Below are positions 38,663 to 47,798 of a stretch of DNA of 64,000 bases, in pieces. The DNA is from Parafrankia sp041008525. GTDB lineage: Bacteria; Actinomycetota; Actinomycetes; Frankiales; Frankiaceae. Location of the stretch: the NCBI RefSeq assembly GCF_041008525.1, contig NZ_JBFLUG010000019.1, positions 22,175-86,174 on the forward strand, given 5' to 3'. The translations under genes were made by a program, and so were the position numbers. The notes beneath the pieces were generated by a model. It was not told where the DNA came from and did no database searches. It saw only the letters and a list, made by a program, of their open reading frames with translations. How positions within the stretch are numbered: position 1 is the first letter of the stretch; every line of letters starts with the position of its first letter.

Positions 38663-39711
38663 AGCGCGCTCCGGTCCATCGCGGCGAGCGTCGAGGCCAC
38701 CAGGTCCGCCGGGACGTCCGGCACCAGCCGGGGCCCGTCCGACGAGTCCAGGACGAAGGCCAGCCCGGTGGTCGTCGATGTGCTCGTGGACTTCTTGTCC
38801 CGCCGCATGATCGACACGAGCTCGCCGTCGTCCACGCCGGCGGGAAGCGCGGTCGGCAGCCCGTAGTGCGCGACCACCTCGTGGTGCTCGGCGGCCCGAG
38901 TCTCGTCGATCAGGCCCAGCCGTGCCGCGAGCCGGCCCGCGAACACCGTCCCGACCGCCACACCTTCGCCGTGGCGCATCCCGAAGCCGGTCGCGATCTC
39001 CAGGGCATGGCCGAGGGTGTGCCCGTAGTTCAGGATGTGGCGGAGCCCGGAGTCGCGCTCGTCGCGGGCGACCACCGACGCCTTGAGCGCGACGCTGCGG
39101 GCTATCTGCTCCTCGACAGGCAGACCGCGCAGGTCACCCGCGCCGATGAAGTGCGCCCGCGCGATCTCGCCGTAGCCGTTGGTCCACTCGCGGGCGGGCA
39201 GCGTCCGCAGGTAGTCGGTGTCGCACAGCACCGCGCTCGGCTGCCAGTAGGCGCCCACCAGGTTCTTGCCGGCCGGGAGGTTCACGGCGGTCTTGCCGCC
39301 GACGCTGGCGTCCACCTGGGCCAGCAGGGAGGTCGGCAGATGGATCACCGCGATCCCGCGGTGGTAGAGCGCCGCGGCGAGGCCGACGACATCGGTCGTC
39401 GTCCCGCCTCCGCAGGACACCACCGCGTCCGACCGGGTGAGGCCGAAGGCCGCGAACTGTTCGCACAGGTTCCCGACGTTGGCCAGGGTCTTGTCGCGCT
39501 CGCCGTCGCGGGCGGTGATCCGCACGGCCGGGACCCCGGGGTCGGGCACCGCGTCCTCCGCGGGCCGCGCCGAGACAATCGCGACCCGTGCCGCACCGAC
39601 CCGCGCAACCGCCGCCGGCAGCAGGTGCCGGGCACCCGGCCCCACGTCGACCGGGTAACCGCGCTCACCGAGGTCGACCCACACCCGATGCGCCGTGACT
39701 GACTCCGCCAT
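38659..39711 (-). CDS. AminoDHQ synthase of AHBA synthesis (RifG-like, dehydroquinate synthase family)
   Basis: 350 aa; ATG 39711 after GGAAGGACAACA. It would cyclise aminoDAHP to aminodehydroquinate. The NAD/zinc fold is visible: VSCGGGTTTDVVGLAAA, LPTSLLAQVDASVGGKTAVNL, NGYGEIARAHFI, and the zinc-ligand regions NYGHTLGHALE and MRHGEGVAVG. First gene of the coupled unit G-I-N, divergent from the A-T-TE gene. Confidence 0.94.
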   Translation of the reverse strand: MAESVTAHRVWVDLGERGYPVDVGPGARHLLPAAVARVGAARVAIVSARPAEDAVPDPGVPAVRITARDGERDKTLANVGNLCEQFAAFGLTRSDAVVSCGGGTTTDVVGLAAALYHRGIAVIHLPTSLLAQVDASVGGKTAVNLPAGKNLVGAYWQPSAVLCDTDYLRTLPAREWTNGYGEIARAHFIGAGDLRGLPVEEQIARSVALKASVVARDERDSGLRHILNYGHTLGHALEIATGFGMRHGEGVAVGTVFAGRLAARLGLIDETRAAEHHEVVAHYGLPTALPAGVDDGELVSIMRRDKKSTSTSTTTGLAFVLDSSDGPRLVPDVPADLVASTLAAMDRSAL

Positions 39712-39916
39712 TGTTGTCCTTCCGGTGTGTGTCTCATGATAGATGGTGATCCTGGTGTCCGGTAACCGTGTGCACCCCTGATGACTATTCAGGAATAGGG
39801 TGCACGGCTCGGGTTGTGGATGGCACGGGTGGGCGGGAGTGGGTGTATCCGGGCCGTACTATCGGCAACGGCTCCGAATTACCGTGAACGGAGCAGAGGG
39901 GGCTGGGGTCAAAAAC
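39712..39916. promoter_or_regulatory. Divergent promoter region between the rifG-like and A-T-TE genes, with inverted repeat
   Basis: Inverted repeat GTGCACCC (39770-39777) / GGGTGCAC (39798-39805), with an inner CTGA/TCAG pair. Minus-strand -10 TATCAT at 39741-39736 would start the G-I-N transcript about 18 bases before the ATG. Plus-strand -10 TACTAT at 39857-39862. The repeat lies upstream of both, as expected for a shared regulator site. Confidence 0.5.
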
Positions 39917-42553
39917 ATGGTTGGTACGCAACCGTTGGTCCTGCCGGCGACAGATCTCGCGCAGCGCGGTCGCACGATCGTGGGTCAGTTCTCGAGAATT
40001 GTCACCATGCGTGCCAGCAGTATCGCGGTGCGCGATGAAATGCTGGTGCTGACCTATGCTGAACTGGACTGGCGCTCTTCCGCGCTGGCCCGTTCTCTCG
40101 CCGCTTCCGCCGACGACGGCGGCGCGGAGGGAAACGTCGGCATCCTGCTGGACCAGGGCGCCGCCGCGATCATCGCCATGCTCGGCGCGCTCAAGGCCGG
40201 TCGACCGTTCGTTCCGCTCGACCCGATGCTGCCGGCCGCCCGACTGGGCCAGATCCTGCAGCTGGCGGACGTCGCGGTCTGCGTGACGGACGAGCCGCAC
40301 CGGGAACTGCTCGCCGCCGCCGACGACCCGGCGCGCTCCACCCGGATCAACGCTGTGATCATCGATGCCGCGGGCCGGGCCGGCGACGCCCCGGTGGCCG
40401 GCGACCGGGTACCGGACGCCGCGCTGCCCGGCTGGCACACGCTGCCCGCCGACCCTGCCTTCGTGGTGTTCAGCTCCGGGTCCACCGGCGTCCCCAAGGG
40501 CGTGATCTGGCGCCACCAGACCGTCGTCCACGAGCTCGAATCGGGCCTCGACCAGGTCGGTGTCAACGCCACCGACCAGATGGCCCTGATCCTGCCGGTC
40601 GCCTTCGCCGCCGGTATCACGGTGATGTTCTGGGGGCTGCTCTCCGGCGCGACACTGCACGTCCTCGACCCGCGCGCACGCGGGATCGAGGTTGTTCCCG
40701 GCTGGCTCGCCGAGCGCGGGATCACCACTCTGCATCTGACACCGGCCCTCATCCGGGCGCTCGTCGGCGCCGCACAGCCCGGCCAGGCCCCGATCAGCCT
40801 GCGAGCGGTCACCAGCTCCGGCGAAGCGGTCTACGGCCGTGACGTGACCGCCCTCCGGGAGATTCTCCCGAGAACCTGCACGTTCTACAACTGGTCGGGA
40901 TCCACCGAGACAGCGTCTCTCGCCTTCTTCCCGGTGCGTGCCGACGACGCCCTTCCCGCCGGTCCGCTTCCGGCCGGGTGGGCCGTCCGTGGCAAGACCA
41001 TCACCATCGTCGACGACCATGGCAATCCTGTTCCTGACGGTGTCACCGGCGAGATGGCAGTGACGTCCAGGTATCTTTCCGGCGGGTACTGGAACGCCCC
41101 GCAGACGACTGCGCTGCGTTTTCTCCCGGCGGCGGGCAACCCGAATTCAGACAACTCCGATACCGGGGTGACGTACCGCGCCGGTGATCTGGCCCGTCGA
41201 CGTCCCGACGGATGTATCGAACTACTCGGACGCGCCGACGCAGCCGTCAAGATTCGCGGATATCTGGTGGAGCCGGCGGAGATCGAGGCCGTCCTGCTCA
41301 CCTCACCGGACATTGTCGAGGCCGTCGTCGTCGCGGAACGACCGGAGGACCAGCCCGCGCGGCTGATCGCCTACGTCGTCTGCACGAGCGCCGTCACCTC
41401 GGCGGCCGTGACCGTCCGGGCGCTGCTGCGGGCGAAACTGCCCGCCTACATGGTTCCCGCCTCGGTGGTGCTGCTCGACGAGCTCCCGCGCAACGAGCGC
41501 GGCAAGGTGGACCGCACCGCGCTGCCGCCGGTGCCCCCGCGGGCGCCAGGCCGGCTCCCGACGGGTCGCAGTCACTGGGAGCTTGTGGTCCGGGACCTGT
41601 TCGCGCAGGTACTCAAGGTCGACGAGGTCTACCTCGACGACGACTTCGTCGAACTCGGCGGAGACTCGCTCCTCGCCCAGCAGCTGCTCAGCGAGATCGG
41701 CGCCCGCCTCGGCGTACGCCTGCCGACGTCGGTGCTGGCGGAGGCGCCGACCATCGCGACGCTCGCCGCGCGGGTGGCACGAGCTCACCGTGACATCCCG
41801 ACCCACCCGACCTGCGTCCCCCTCGCGGCCGACGGCACGAGGCCGCCGCTGTTCTGCGTCGCGGGGGCCGGCGGACTGGCCATCAACTTCGTCGCGCTCT
41901 CCCGCCTGCTCGGCTCCGACCTGCCCTGCTACGGCTTCCAGGCACAGGGCCTGGAGAACCGGGCACTCCCGGACTGGAGCGTCGAGCGCCACGCCCGCCG
42001 CCACCTGGCGGTGCTGCGCCTGATCCAGCCCACCGGGCCGTATCACATCGCCGGGTTCTCGTTCGGCGGTCTGGTCGCCCTGGAGATGGCGCATCTGCTC
42101 GTCGACGCCGGGGAGGAGGTGGCGCTGCTGACCCTGCTCGACAGCAAGCTGCCCCGATCCGCGCAGGCGGGACAGCCGGTGCCGGGCGGCGCCCCGGCCC
42201 GAACGGTGGAGCGACGTCTCCCGGTGCCCACCCTGACCAAACTGCGCAAGGCGGCACGGCTGCCGCTGGCCGGCCTGGTCCGCTACCCGGGCCTGACCCA
42301 GTTCGACACCTTCTTCGACCAGTCCCGGCTCATCGCCCAGTCCTATCGGGTGCGCCCCTACGCCGGCCGGTCGCTGCTCTACCTGGCCGAGGACAACACC
42401 GACCCGGCCCGGGACGGCTGGACCGACCACCTGACCGGCGAGGCGACCGTCGTCACCGTGCCCGGCGAGCACCATTCGATGCTCAACGAGCCGCATGTCG
42501 GTACCCTCGCGGCGGACCTGCGTGCCCGGCTGGACGAGGTGATGGCCCGGTGA
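39917..42553 (+). CDS. Free-standing NRPS-like protein: adenylation, thiolation and thioesterase domains
   Basis: 878 aa from ATG 39917 (the frame is open to 39800; GTG 39884 is another option). Adenylation domain about 15-530: A3 SSGSTGVPK at 186, A5 YNWSGSTET, A7 YRAGDL, A8 VKIRGYLVEPAEIE, A10 Lys530. Thiolation domain: LGGDSLL with Ser584. Thioesterase about 625-878: GFSFGG with Ser715, the acid in LLDSKLP and the His in GEHHSM. No condensation or ketosynthase domain. At the position of Asp235, which holds alpha-amino groups, alignment of FAAGITVMF puts Ala231, so the substrate is probably not an alpha-amino acid. AHBA is the obvious local candidate. Confidence 0.92.
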   Translation: MVGTQPLVLPATDLAQRGRTIVGQFSRIVTMRASSIAVRDEMLVLTYAELDWRSSALARSLAASADDGGAEGNVGILLDQGAAAIIAMLGALKAGRPFVPLDPMLPAARLGQILQLADVAVCVTDEPHRELLAAADDPARSTRINAVIIDAAGRAGDAPVAGDRVPDAALPGWHTLPADPAFVVFSSGSTGVPKGVIWRHQTVVHELESGLDQVGVNATDQMALILPVAFAAGITVMFWGLLSGATLHVLDPRARGIEVVPGWLAERGITTLHLTPALIRALVGAAQPGQAPISLRAVTSSGEAVYGRDVTALREILPRTCTFYNWSGSTETASLAFFPVRADDALPAGPLPAGWAVRGKTITIVDDHGNPVPDGVTGEMAVTSRYLSGGYWNAPQTTALRFLPAAGNPNSDNSDTGVTYRAGDLARRRPDGCIELLGRADAAVKIRGYLVEPAEIEAVLLTSPDIVEAVVVAERPEDQPARLIAYVVCTSAVTSAAVTVRALLRAKLPAYMVPASVVLLDELPRNERGKVDRTALPPVPPRAPGRLPTGRSHWELVVRDLFAQVLKVDEVYLDDDFVELGGDSLLAQQLLSEIGARLGVRLPTSVLAEAPTIATLAARVARAHRDIPTHPTCVPLAADGTRPPLFCVAGAGGLAINFVALSRLLGSDLPCYGFQAQGLENRALPDWSVERHARRHLAVLRLIQPTGPYHIAGFSFGGLVALEMAHLLVDAGEEVALLTLLDSKLPRSAQAGQPVPGGAPARTVERRLPVPTLTKLRKAARLPLAGLVRYPGLTQFDTFFDQSRLIAQSYRVRPYAGRSLLYLAEDNTDPARDGWTDHLTGEATVVTVPGEHHSMLNEPHVGTLAADLRARLDEVMAR

Positions 42554-42565
42554 CGCCCAGGGGCG

Positions 42566-44458
42566 GTGCGCCGCGGTCCGACCGGCCGCATAGTGTCTTC
42601 CGCCGTGGTCTCGTCGCGTGGGTCCGTCCTGTCCTCCCGGGTGACCCGCCTGCACGCGCGGGCGGTCGCGAAGCTGACCGGGGTCGACGAGGCGGCACGT
42701 AGCCTGCAGTTCTTCGCCGACCAGGGGCGGTCCGTCGCCGCCCTGGTCGGCCTGTCGATCGTCGGATCCCTGGCGGTCGCCGCGGGCCCGTTCCTGCTGC
42801 GCCACCTCATCGACGACTCCCTCCCGACCGGCCGGCTCCGCGATCTCGTCCTTCCGGTCGCGCTGCTCGGCGCCCTGCTGGTGTTCGAAGCGGCAGTGCT
42901 GTCGACCCGGATGGCGCTCATCGCCCGGCTCGGCGCCGTGATCACCGTGCGCATGCGGCAGGCCGCGAACGCACGCATCCAGCGGCTCCCGTTCGGCTTC
43001 TTCCCACGGAGCCAGCAGGGCGAGGTCATGACGGTGATGTCCACCGACGTGATCACGGCGCAGTACGCGATCTCGGCGATCGTCCAGGCCGTGATCTGCC
43101 GCGTCGCGGACATCGCCGTCGGTCTGACGGTCGTCTTCGTCCTCGACTGGCGGCTGAGCCTCGTGGTGCTGCTCCTCGCCCCGATCACCCTTGGAATCAT
43201 GAAGGTCGGCCGGCGGCGCCTCGCCGGACTGTCCCAGCGTCAACGTGAACTCGACGGGCAGCTCATGGCCCAGGTGGCTGACACCTCCTCCGTGTCGGGC
43301 GCCCTGCATGTCCGGCTGTTCGACCGGGCGGACCACGAGTGCACCCGGTTCGACGCCGCCGGCGCCGGCCTGCTGGCCGCCGCCCGTGAGCAGGCAGGGC
43401 TGACCTCCCGGGTGCGCCTGGTGGTGAACCTCGGCGTCGTCCTGACGATGATCGTCGTCGTCACCGTCGGTGCGTGGCTGGTCTCCACCGAACGCACCAC
43501 GCTCGGGACCGTCGCCGCGCTCGGTGGCGCCCTGCTGGTGTCCTTCGGTCCGCTGGCGTCCGCGGTCGAGCTCAGGTCCGAGCTCTCCTCCGCCGGTGCG
43601 TCCTTCCGCCGGGTCTTCGCCCTGCTTGATCTGCCGGTCGACGAGGCGTACGCCCGGGCGCGCGAACGCGTGCCCCCGGGCGGCGGTCTGCCCGCGGGCC
43701 AGGCCCTCGACCTCGTCTTCGAGGACGTCTGGTTCTCCTACGACCGCACGACCGACCGCGCGGCGACCGGCGACGACAGCTGGGACCTACGCGGGATCAC
43801 CCTGCGCGTCGCCCCGGGCACGACCACCGCGGTCGTCGGGTCGAGTGGTGCGGGCAAGACGACCCTCGCCTACCTTGCCAGCGGTGTTCACCGGCCTCAG
43901 CGCGGCACGATTCGTCTCAGCGGTCTGGCCCTCGACGACATTGCCTCCGCCGAGCTGCATACGGCGGTCGGCGTCGTTCCGCAGGATCCCCATCTGTTTC
44001 ACGACACCATTGCGGCCAACCTTCGGTACGGCCGACTCGACGCCACCGACGACGAGCTGCGGGAAGCGCTCGACGCCGCCCATCTCTCCGCGCTGCTCGA
44101 CCGCCTGCCGGAAGGTCTCGAGACCCGCGTCGGGGCCCGCGGCTACCGATTGTCCGGGGGTGAACGCCAGCGTCTCGCGATCGCCCGCGTTCTCCTCCAG
44201 TCACCGCAGGTTCTCATCCTGGACGAGGCGACCTCGGCACTCGACAGCATCTCCGAAGCCGTCGTCCGTGCTGCGCTGGACCGCCTTTCCGTCGGCCGGA
44301 CCTGCCTGGTGATCGCGCACCGGCTTTCCACCGTCATCGATGCCGACCGGATCTACGTGATGGATCGCGGCCGGATCATCGAGAACGGCACCCACAATGA
44401 TCTGCTCGCCGACGGCGGTACCTACGCGCAGCTGTATGGACCGGTCACTACCGGATAA
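42566..44458 (+). CDS. ABC exporter, fused membrane and ATPase domains
   Basis: About 630 aa, beginning 12 bases after the A-T-TE gene, so cotranscribed. Start uncertain: GTG 42566 or GTG 42605. The N-terminal half has about six membrane helices (VAALVGLSIVGSLAVAAG and following). The ATPase has Walker A GSSGAGKTT, signature LSGGERQR, Walker B VLILDEATSALD and the His of IAHRLST. It resembles homodimeric or heterodimeric type IV exporters of lipids and drugs. Likely exports the product of the neighbouring A-T-TE pathway. Confidence 0.93.
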   Translation: MRRGPTGRIVSSAVVSSRGSVLSSRVTRLHARAVAKLTGVDEAARSLQFFADQGRSVAALVGLSIVGSLAVAAGPFLLRHLIDDSLPTGRLRDLVLPVALLGALLVFEAAVLSTRMALIARLGAVITVRMRQAANARIQRLPFGFFPRSQQGEVMTVMSTDVITAQYAISAIVQAVICRVADIAVGLTVVFVLDWRLSLVVLLLAPITLGIMKVGRRRLAGLSQRQRELDGQLMAQVADTSSVSGALHVRLFDRADHECTRFDAAGAGLLAAAREQAGLTSRVRLVVNLGVVLTMIVVVTVGAWLVSTERTTLGTVAALGGALLVSFGPLASAVELRSELSSAGASFRRVFALLDLPVDEAYARARERVPPGGGLPAGQALDLVFEDVWFSYDRTTDRAATGDDSWDLRGITLRVAPGTTTAVVGSSGAGKTTLAYLASGVHRPQRGTIRLSGLALDDIASAELHTAVGVVPQDPHLFHDTIAANLRYGRLDATDDELREALDAAHLSALLDRLPEGLETRVGARGYRLSGGERQRLAIARVLLQSPQVLILDEATSALDSISEAVVRAALDRLSVGRTCLVIAHRLSTVIDADRIYVMDRGRIIENGTHNDLLADGGTYAQLYGPVTTG

Positions 44459-45075
44459 CTCGCACCCGCTGGACGGGCGCGTACCTGGAGCCGCTCACCC
44501 TGCGGTCCGAAAATGCTGATCGCCTCCGTCGGCACCGACCCGGTGTTGGTGAACGCATGCGGAACATGGGTGTCGAACTCTGCGACCTCGCCGGCGGCCA
44601 GCGTCATATCGTGCTCACCCAGCGCCAGCCGGAGGCGCCCGGACAGCACATAGATCCACGCGTATCCCTCGTGGGACCGCTGCTCCGCCGTGCACACCGG
44701 CCGCCGGGCGGGAACGATCATCTTGAACGCCTGCAGCCCGCCCGGACGCCGGGCAAGGGGGATGAAGGCCATCCCGGCGCGTTCGATCGGGCGTGGCAGG
44801 GCCCGAGGACCCGCGTGCTGTGGCATCCCCACGAGATCATCTATCGGAAGCCGGTAGACCCGCGCGAGCTTGACCAGCATCTCGAGGGTGACGCGGCGCT
44901 GGCCGGACTCCATCCGGGACAGGGTGCTGACCGAGATCCCGGTCGCCTGCGACAGCTCCGGGAGCGTGGTGCCGCGGCCCTTCCGCAGCGCGCGCAGTCG
45001 TGGGCCCACGGTGGCGAGGACCGGGTCGACCTCGAGGACCGGGTCGACCTCCCCGTCCTGTCGATCATCGGTCAC
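44422..45075 (-). CDS. XRE-cupin transcriptional regulator
   Basis: 217 aa with an HTH (LRALRKGRGTTLPELSQATGIS then TLSRMESGQRRV) and a C-terminal cupin barrel (YAWIYVLSGRLRLALGEHDM). Cupin regulators of this type often sense small molecules. GTG 45075 lies almost on top of GGAGGT; GTG 45009 is an alternative that keeps the HTH. The 3' end overlaps the ABC exporter gene tail-to-tail by 37 bases. Candidate regulator of the AHBA/A-T-TE genes by position. Confidence 0.88.
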   Translation of the reverse strand: MTDDRQDGEVDPVLEVDPVLATVGPRLRALRKGRGTTLPELSQATGISVSTLSRMESGQRRVTLEMLVKLARVYRLPIDDLVGMPQHAGPRALPRPIERAGMAFIPLARRPGGLQAFKMIVPARRPVCTAEQRSHEGYAWIYVLSGRLRLALGEHDMTLAAGEVAEFDTHVPHAFTNTGSVPTEAISIFGPQGERLQVRARPAGASYPVVTGPYSCA

Positions 45076-45201
45076 ACCTCCATTTCCGGTCCAACCGAAC
45101 TGGCTGTCAAGTCCGCGAGGCGCGGGCCGCCTGCCCGCCGGACGCGGGCGGGATCAGGGGCCCGGTGGGCGCACCCGCTGTACCGGGCGATCTGCTCGTC
45201 C

Positions 45202-45207
45202 TATGCT
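45202..45207 (+). promoter_or_regulatory. Putative -10 element of a leaderless transcript
   Basis: TATGCT ends six bases before ATG 45214; no ribosome-binding site is visible, so a leaderless mRNA is likely. Confidence 0.45.
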
Positions 45208-45213
45208 GGACCA

Positions 45214-45900
45214 ATGGATGAGATAGCTGTCTCATATGGTGAGACGATCTGGGATCCGGAAACCTACGACGCGCCGCGTCGGCGGCTGGTTCCCGCCTTC
45301 GATCTGCTCTACGGGGCGGTGGCTGATCTGGTCGGCGAGCTCGGCGAGCCCCACCCGGAGGTCCTTGATCTGGGTGCGGGAACGGGCCTGCTGTCGGCCG
45401 CCGTGCGCAGCGCGGTTCCCGGCGCGCGGCTGCACCTGATGGACGGCGCGCGGCCGATGATCGACGGTGCGGTGGCGCGGCTCGGCGAGAGCGTGGCATC
45501 AGTCACGGTCGCCGACCTCACCGATCCGCTGCCGGTCGGGCCGTTCGACGCCGTGGTGTCAGCGCTGGCGATCCACCATCTTGGTGACGGCGCCAAGCGT
45601 GATCTGTTCCGCCGCATCCGGCTCGCGCTCGTCCCCGGTGGTCTGTTCGTGAATCTTGAGCAGGTGACCGGTCCGGATGACCACGCGACCGCGAGGTACG
45701 AACGGATGCACGAGCAGTGGGCGCGGCAGGCCGGCTCGGACGACGAGGAGTGGGCCGGGGCGCTCGTGCGCATGGCCCATGACCAGTGCTCTCCGCTGGA
45801 TGATCAGCTGGGTTGGTTGCGGGAGGTCGGTTTCGCCTCCGTCGACTGCGCCGTCAAGGTCTGGCGCTTCGCCGTCTACTCCGGCCGCTCCCGGCGCTAG
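45214..45900 (+). CDS. SAM-dependent methyltransferase, class I
   Basis: 228 aa from ATG 45214. Motif I VLDLGAGTGLLSAA, the acidic loop end LHLMDGARPM, motif II-like FDAVVSALAIHHL and motif III LVPGGLFVNLE are all present. Similar small methyltransferases are often mis-called ubiE-type; the substrate is unknown. Next to the regulator and exporter of the AHBA/A-T-TE region, so it may methylate the product, but it has its own leaderless promoter. Confidence 0.88.
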   Translation: MDEIAVSYGETIWDPETYDAPRRRLVPAFDLLYGAVADLVGELGEPHPEVLDLGAGTGLLSAAVRSAVPGARLHLMDGARPMIDGAVARLGESVASVTVADLTDPLPVGPFDAVVSALAIHHLGDGAKRDLFRRIRLALVPGGLFVNLEQVTGPDDHATARYERMHEQWARQAGSDDEEWAGALVRMAHDQCSPLDDQLGWLREVGFASVDCAVKVWRFAVYSGRSRR

Positions 45901-45922
45901 GACGGCGGACCCGCGGATGTCA

Positions 45923-45986
45923 CCGCCGAGCTGTCGCCGCCGAGCTGTCGCCGCGGAGCTGTCACCGCCGAGCTGCCGCCGCCGAG
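45923..45986. repeat. 14-bp tandem repeat, 4.5 copies
   Basis: Units of CCGCCGAGCTGTCG with one to two substitutions, starting 22 bases after the methyltransferase stop. Confidence 0.85.
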
Positions 45987-46390
45987 TCGCTGGCTGCGGC
46001 GGCCCGGCGGCGGCCGGTCCGGGCCCCCGGCGTCGGCGGCGAGCGGTCGTGCCTGACCCGAAGGTGCGGGGCGCTGTGTCGGTGGTGCCGGGGTGTCGCG
46101 ATGGCGACAGTGGACGGGCCCGGTCGCGGTCGGGAGGTCGCTCCCGGGAATGATCCGGGTCGGGCGGAGCCGCGGTGAGTCAGCGACCGCGGACGCGGAT
46201 CATTCGACGGTCAAGGACGTTTTGCGGGATCCCAGGGCTTGTCCGGGGCGTTGCTAAGGGTGCGTTCCCCCGGGTGCGCAGAATGAGCGCCGCAGATTCT
46301 TGCGAACGTCTTACAAGCTTCTACAGCGGAGTAGCAGAATTGTGCCCTGACGTAAGGGTTCCGTGTGTGCGTCATTGCCTGGGTCTGTGG

Positions 46391-46418
46391 TTCGTGGTGC
46401 GGGCATCGGTACTACTAT
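46391..46418 (+). promoter_or_regulatory. Putative promoter of the glycosyltransferase gene
   Basis: TTCGTG (46391-46396), 16-base spacer, TACTAT (46413-46418). The same TACTAT -10 word precedes the A-T-TE gene (39857-39862). Confidence 0.4.
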
Positions 46419-46462
46419 GGGCCGCCCGGAGTTAGAAGGCTGACGGTCGCCTGGAGTTGTGC

Positions 46463-47698
46463 ATGCGGATCGCTTTCCTGTGCGAGCAGTACCCACCCGT
46501 CATCTGGGACGGTGCTGGCGTGTACACCCATGACATTGCGCACGCGCTGGCAAGGCGCGGGCACGAGGTTCATGTGCTGTGCACGCAGGGCCGAGACGTG
46601 CGTGACGAGGTGTTCGATGGTGTCCACGTTTACCGCCGTCCGCTGTTTCGGGCCCCACTCAGCCGTTACCTGGGGCCGGCGGGAAAACTGATCACCGGGC
46701 GGGATCATCCGCGTGATTCGCTGACCCTGCGGGTGTCACTGGCCCTGTCCTACGGTTTCTGGCTGCGCCGGATCGGGATCAGGCCGGATGTCATCGAGAC
46801 CCAGGACGGTGAGACGCGGGGCCTGTTCACCGCGCTCGGGCGCCGTACTGCACTCGTGATCCATCTTCACACTCCCACGATGATGGACGTGCGGATGCGT
46901 GATCCCGAACTGACTCGCAAGGGTGAGTTCGCCGATCGGATCGACCGGTTCTCGGCGCTGCGGGCCGACGTGCGGACCTCGCCGTCCCAGCTGCTTGTCG
47001 ACAGGTTGCGCGAACTCGACTGGCTGCGGCCGGACACCGACGTGGACGTGATTCCCTATCCGTTCGACAACGGGCCCTTCGCGGATGTGCCCACGGCGGA
47101 GCACACAGGCCGGGATCTGGTGGTCGTCGGCCGGCTGGAGTGGCGCAAGGGCCTCGACGTGCTGATCGACGCCGCGGCCAGACTGCAGACGCGAGGCGTG
47201 GACGCGAAGCTGATCTTCGTCGGGCAGTCGTCCGGGCGGATCGACGGCGTCGAGACCGGGACCTGGCTGGAGCGCCGGGCCGCCGACCTCGGGGTCCCGG
47301 TGCGGTTCGACGGGCACGTGTCGCGGACCGAGCTACCCGGCCGTTACGGGGAGGCCCGGGCGGTGGTGGTGCCGAGCCGCTTCGAAAGCTTCTCGATCGC
47401 CGGCCTGGAAGGAATGGCGGCCGCGCGGCCGGTTGTCGCCACGGCGACGACCGGGGTCGCCACCTGGGTCGACCGGTGGAAGGGCGGGGCCGTGGTCCCG
47501 CCGGAGAACCCGGACGCGATGGCCGATGCGCTGGAACCGTTTCTGACGGATCCGGCACACGCGGCCACGGTGGGGCTCCGGGGCCGGGAAGGAACCACGG
47601 AACTCGACCCGGCTCTGATCGCCGCACGCCGTGAGGAGGTCTACCTCAAAGCGATCGCGCGGCATCAGATCCACGGCGCCGGCAAGGGGCGGCGCTAG
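46463..47698 (+). CDS. Glycosyltransferase, GT4 family
   Basis: 411-aa GT-B fold retaining glycosyltransferase. ATG 46463 after GGAGTTG. The N-terminal Rossmann domain starts RIAFLCEQYPPVIWDGAG (acceptor loop). The C-terminal donor domain has VVGRLEWRKGLDVLIDA and the EX7E signature region PSRFESFSIAGLEGMA. Donor is probably an NDP-sugar; the next gene makes or modifies one. The acceptor could be the AHBA-type product or a cell-surface glycan. Confidence 0.92.
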   Translation: MRIAFLCEQYPPVIWDGAGVYTHDIAHALARRGHEVHVLCTQGRDVRDEVFDGVHVYRRPLFRAPLSRYLGPAGKLITGRDHPRDSLTLRVSLALSYGFWLRRIGIRPDVIETQDGETRGLFTALGRRTALVIHLHTPTMMDVRMRDPELTRKGEFADRIDRFSALRADVRTSPSQLLVDRLRELDWLRPDTDVDVIPYPFDNGPFADVPTAEHTGRDLVVVGRLEWRKGLDVLIDAAARLQTRGVDAKLIFVGQSSGRIDGVETGTWLERRAADLGVPVRFDGHVSRTELPGRYGEARAVVVPSRFESFSIAGLEGMAAARPVVATATTGVATWVDRWKGGAVVPPENPDAMADALEPFLTDPAHAATVGLRGREGTTELDPALIAARREEVYLKAIARHQIHGAGKGRR

Positions 47699-47798
47699 CC
47701 GACCCGTTACCCTGTTAGCCGCGCCTGACCTGGGGGCCGGTGGCAGACGGTCGCGCCATTCGGAATGTGTTGAGCTGACAGTGCTGGGGGTTTCAGCT

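Larger units (their letters stand above)
45901..46462. other. 560-base intergenic region
   Basis: No gene supported. 45923-45986 is a 14-bp tandem repeat. From about 46180 the sequence becomes less G+C rich and carries the putative promoter of the glycosyltransferase gene. Confidence 0.55.

Noticed and set aside
44557..45213. Upstream extension of the methyltransferase frame
   Set aside because: Runs antisense through the cupin regulator without conservation; ATG 45214 with a leaderless promoter fits better.
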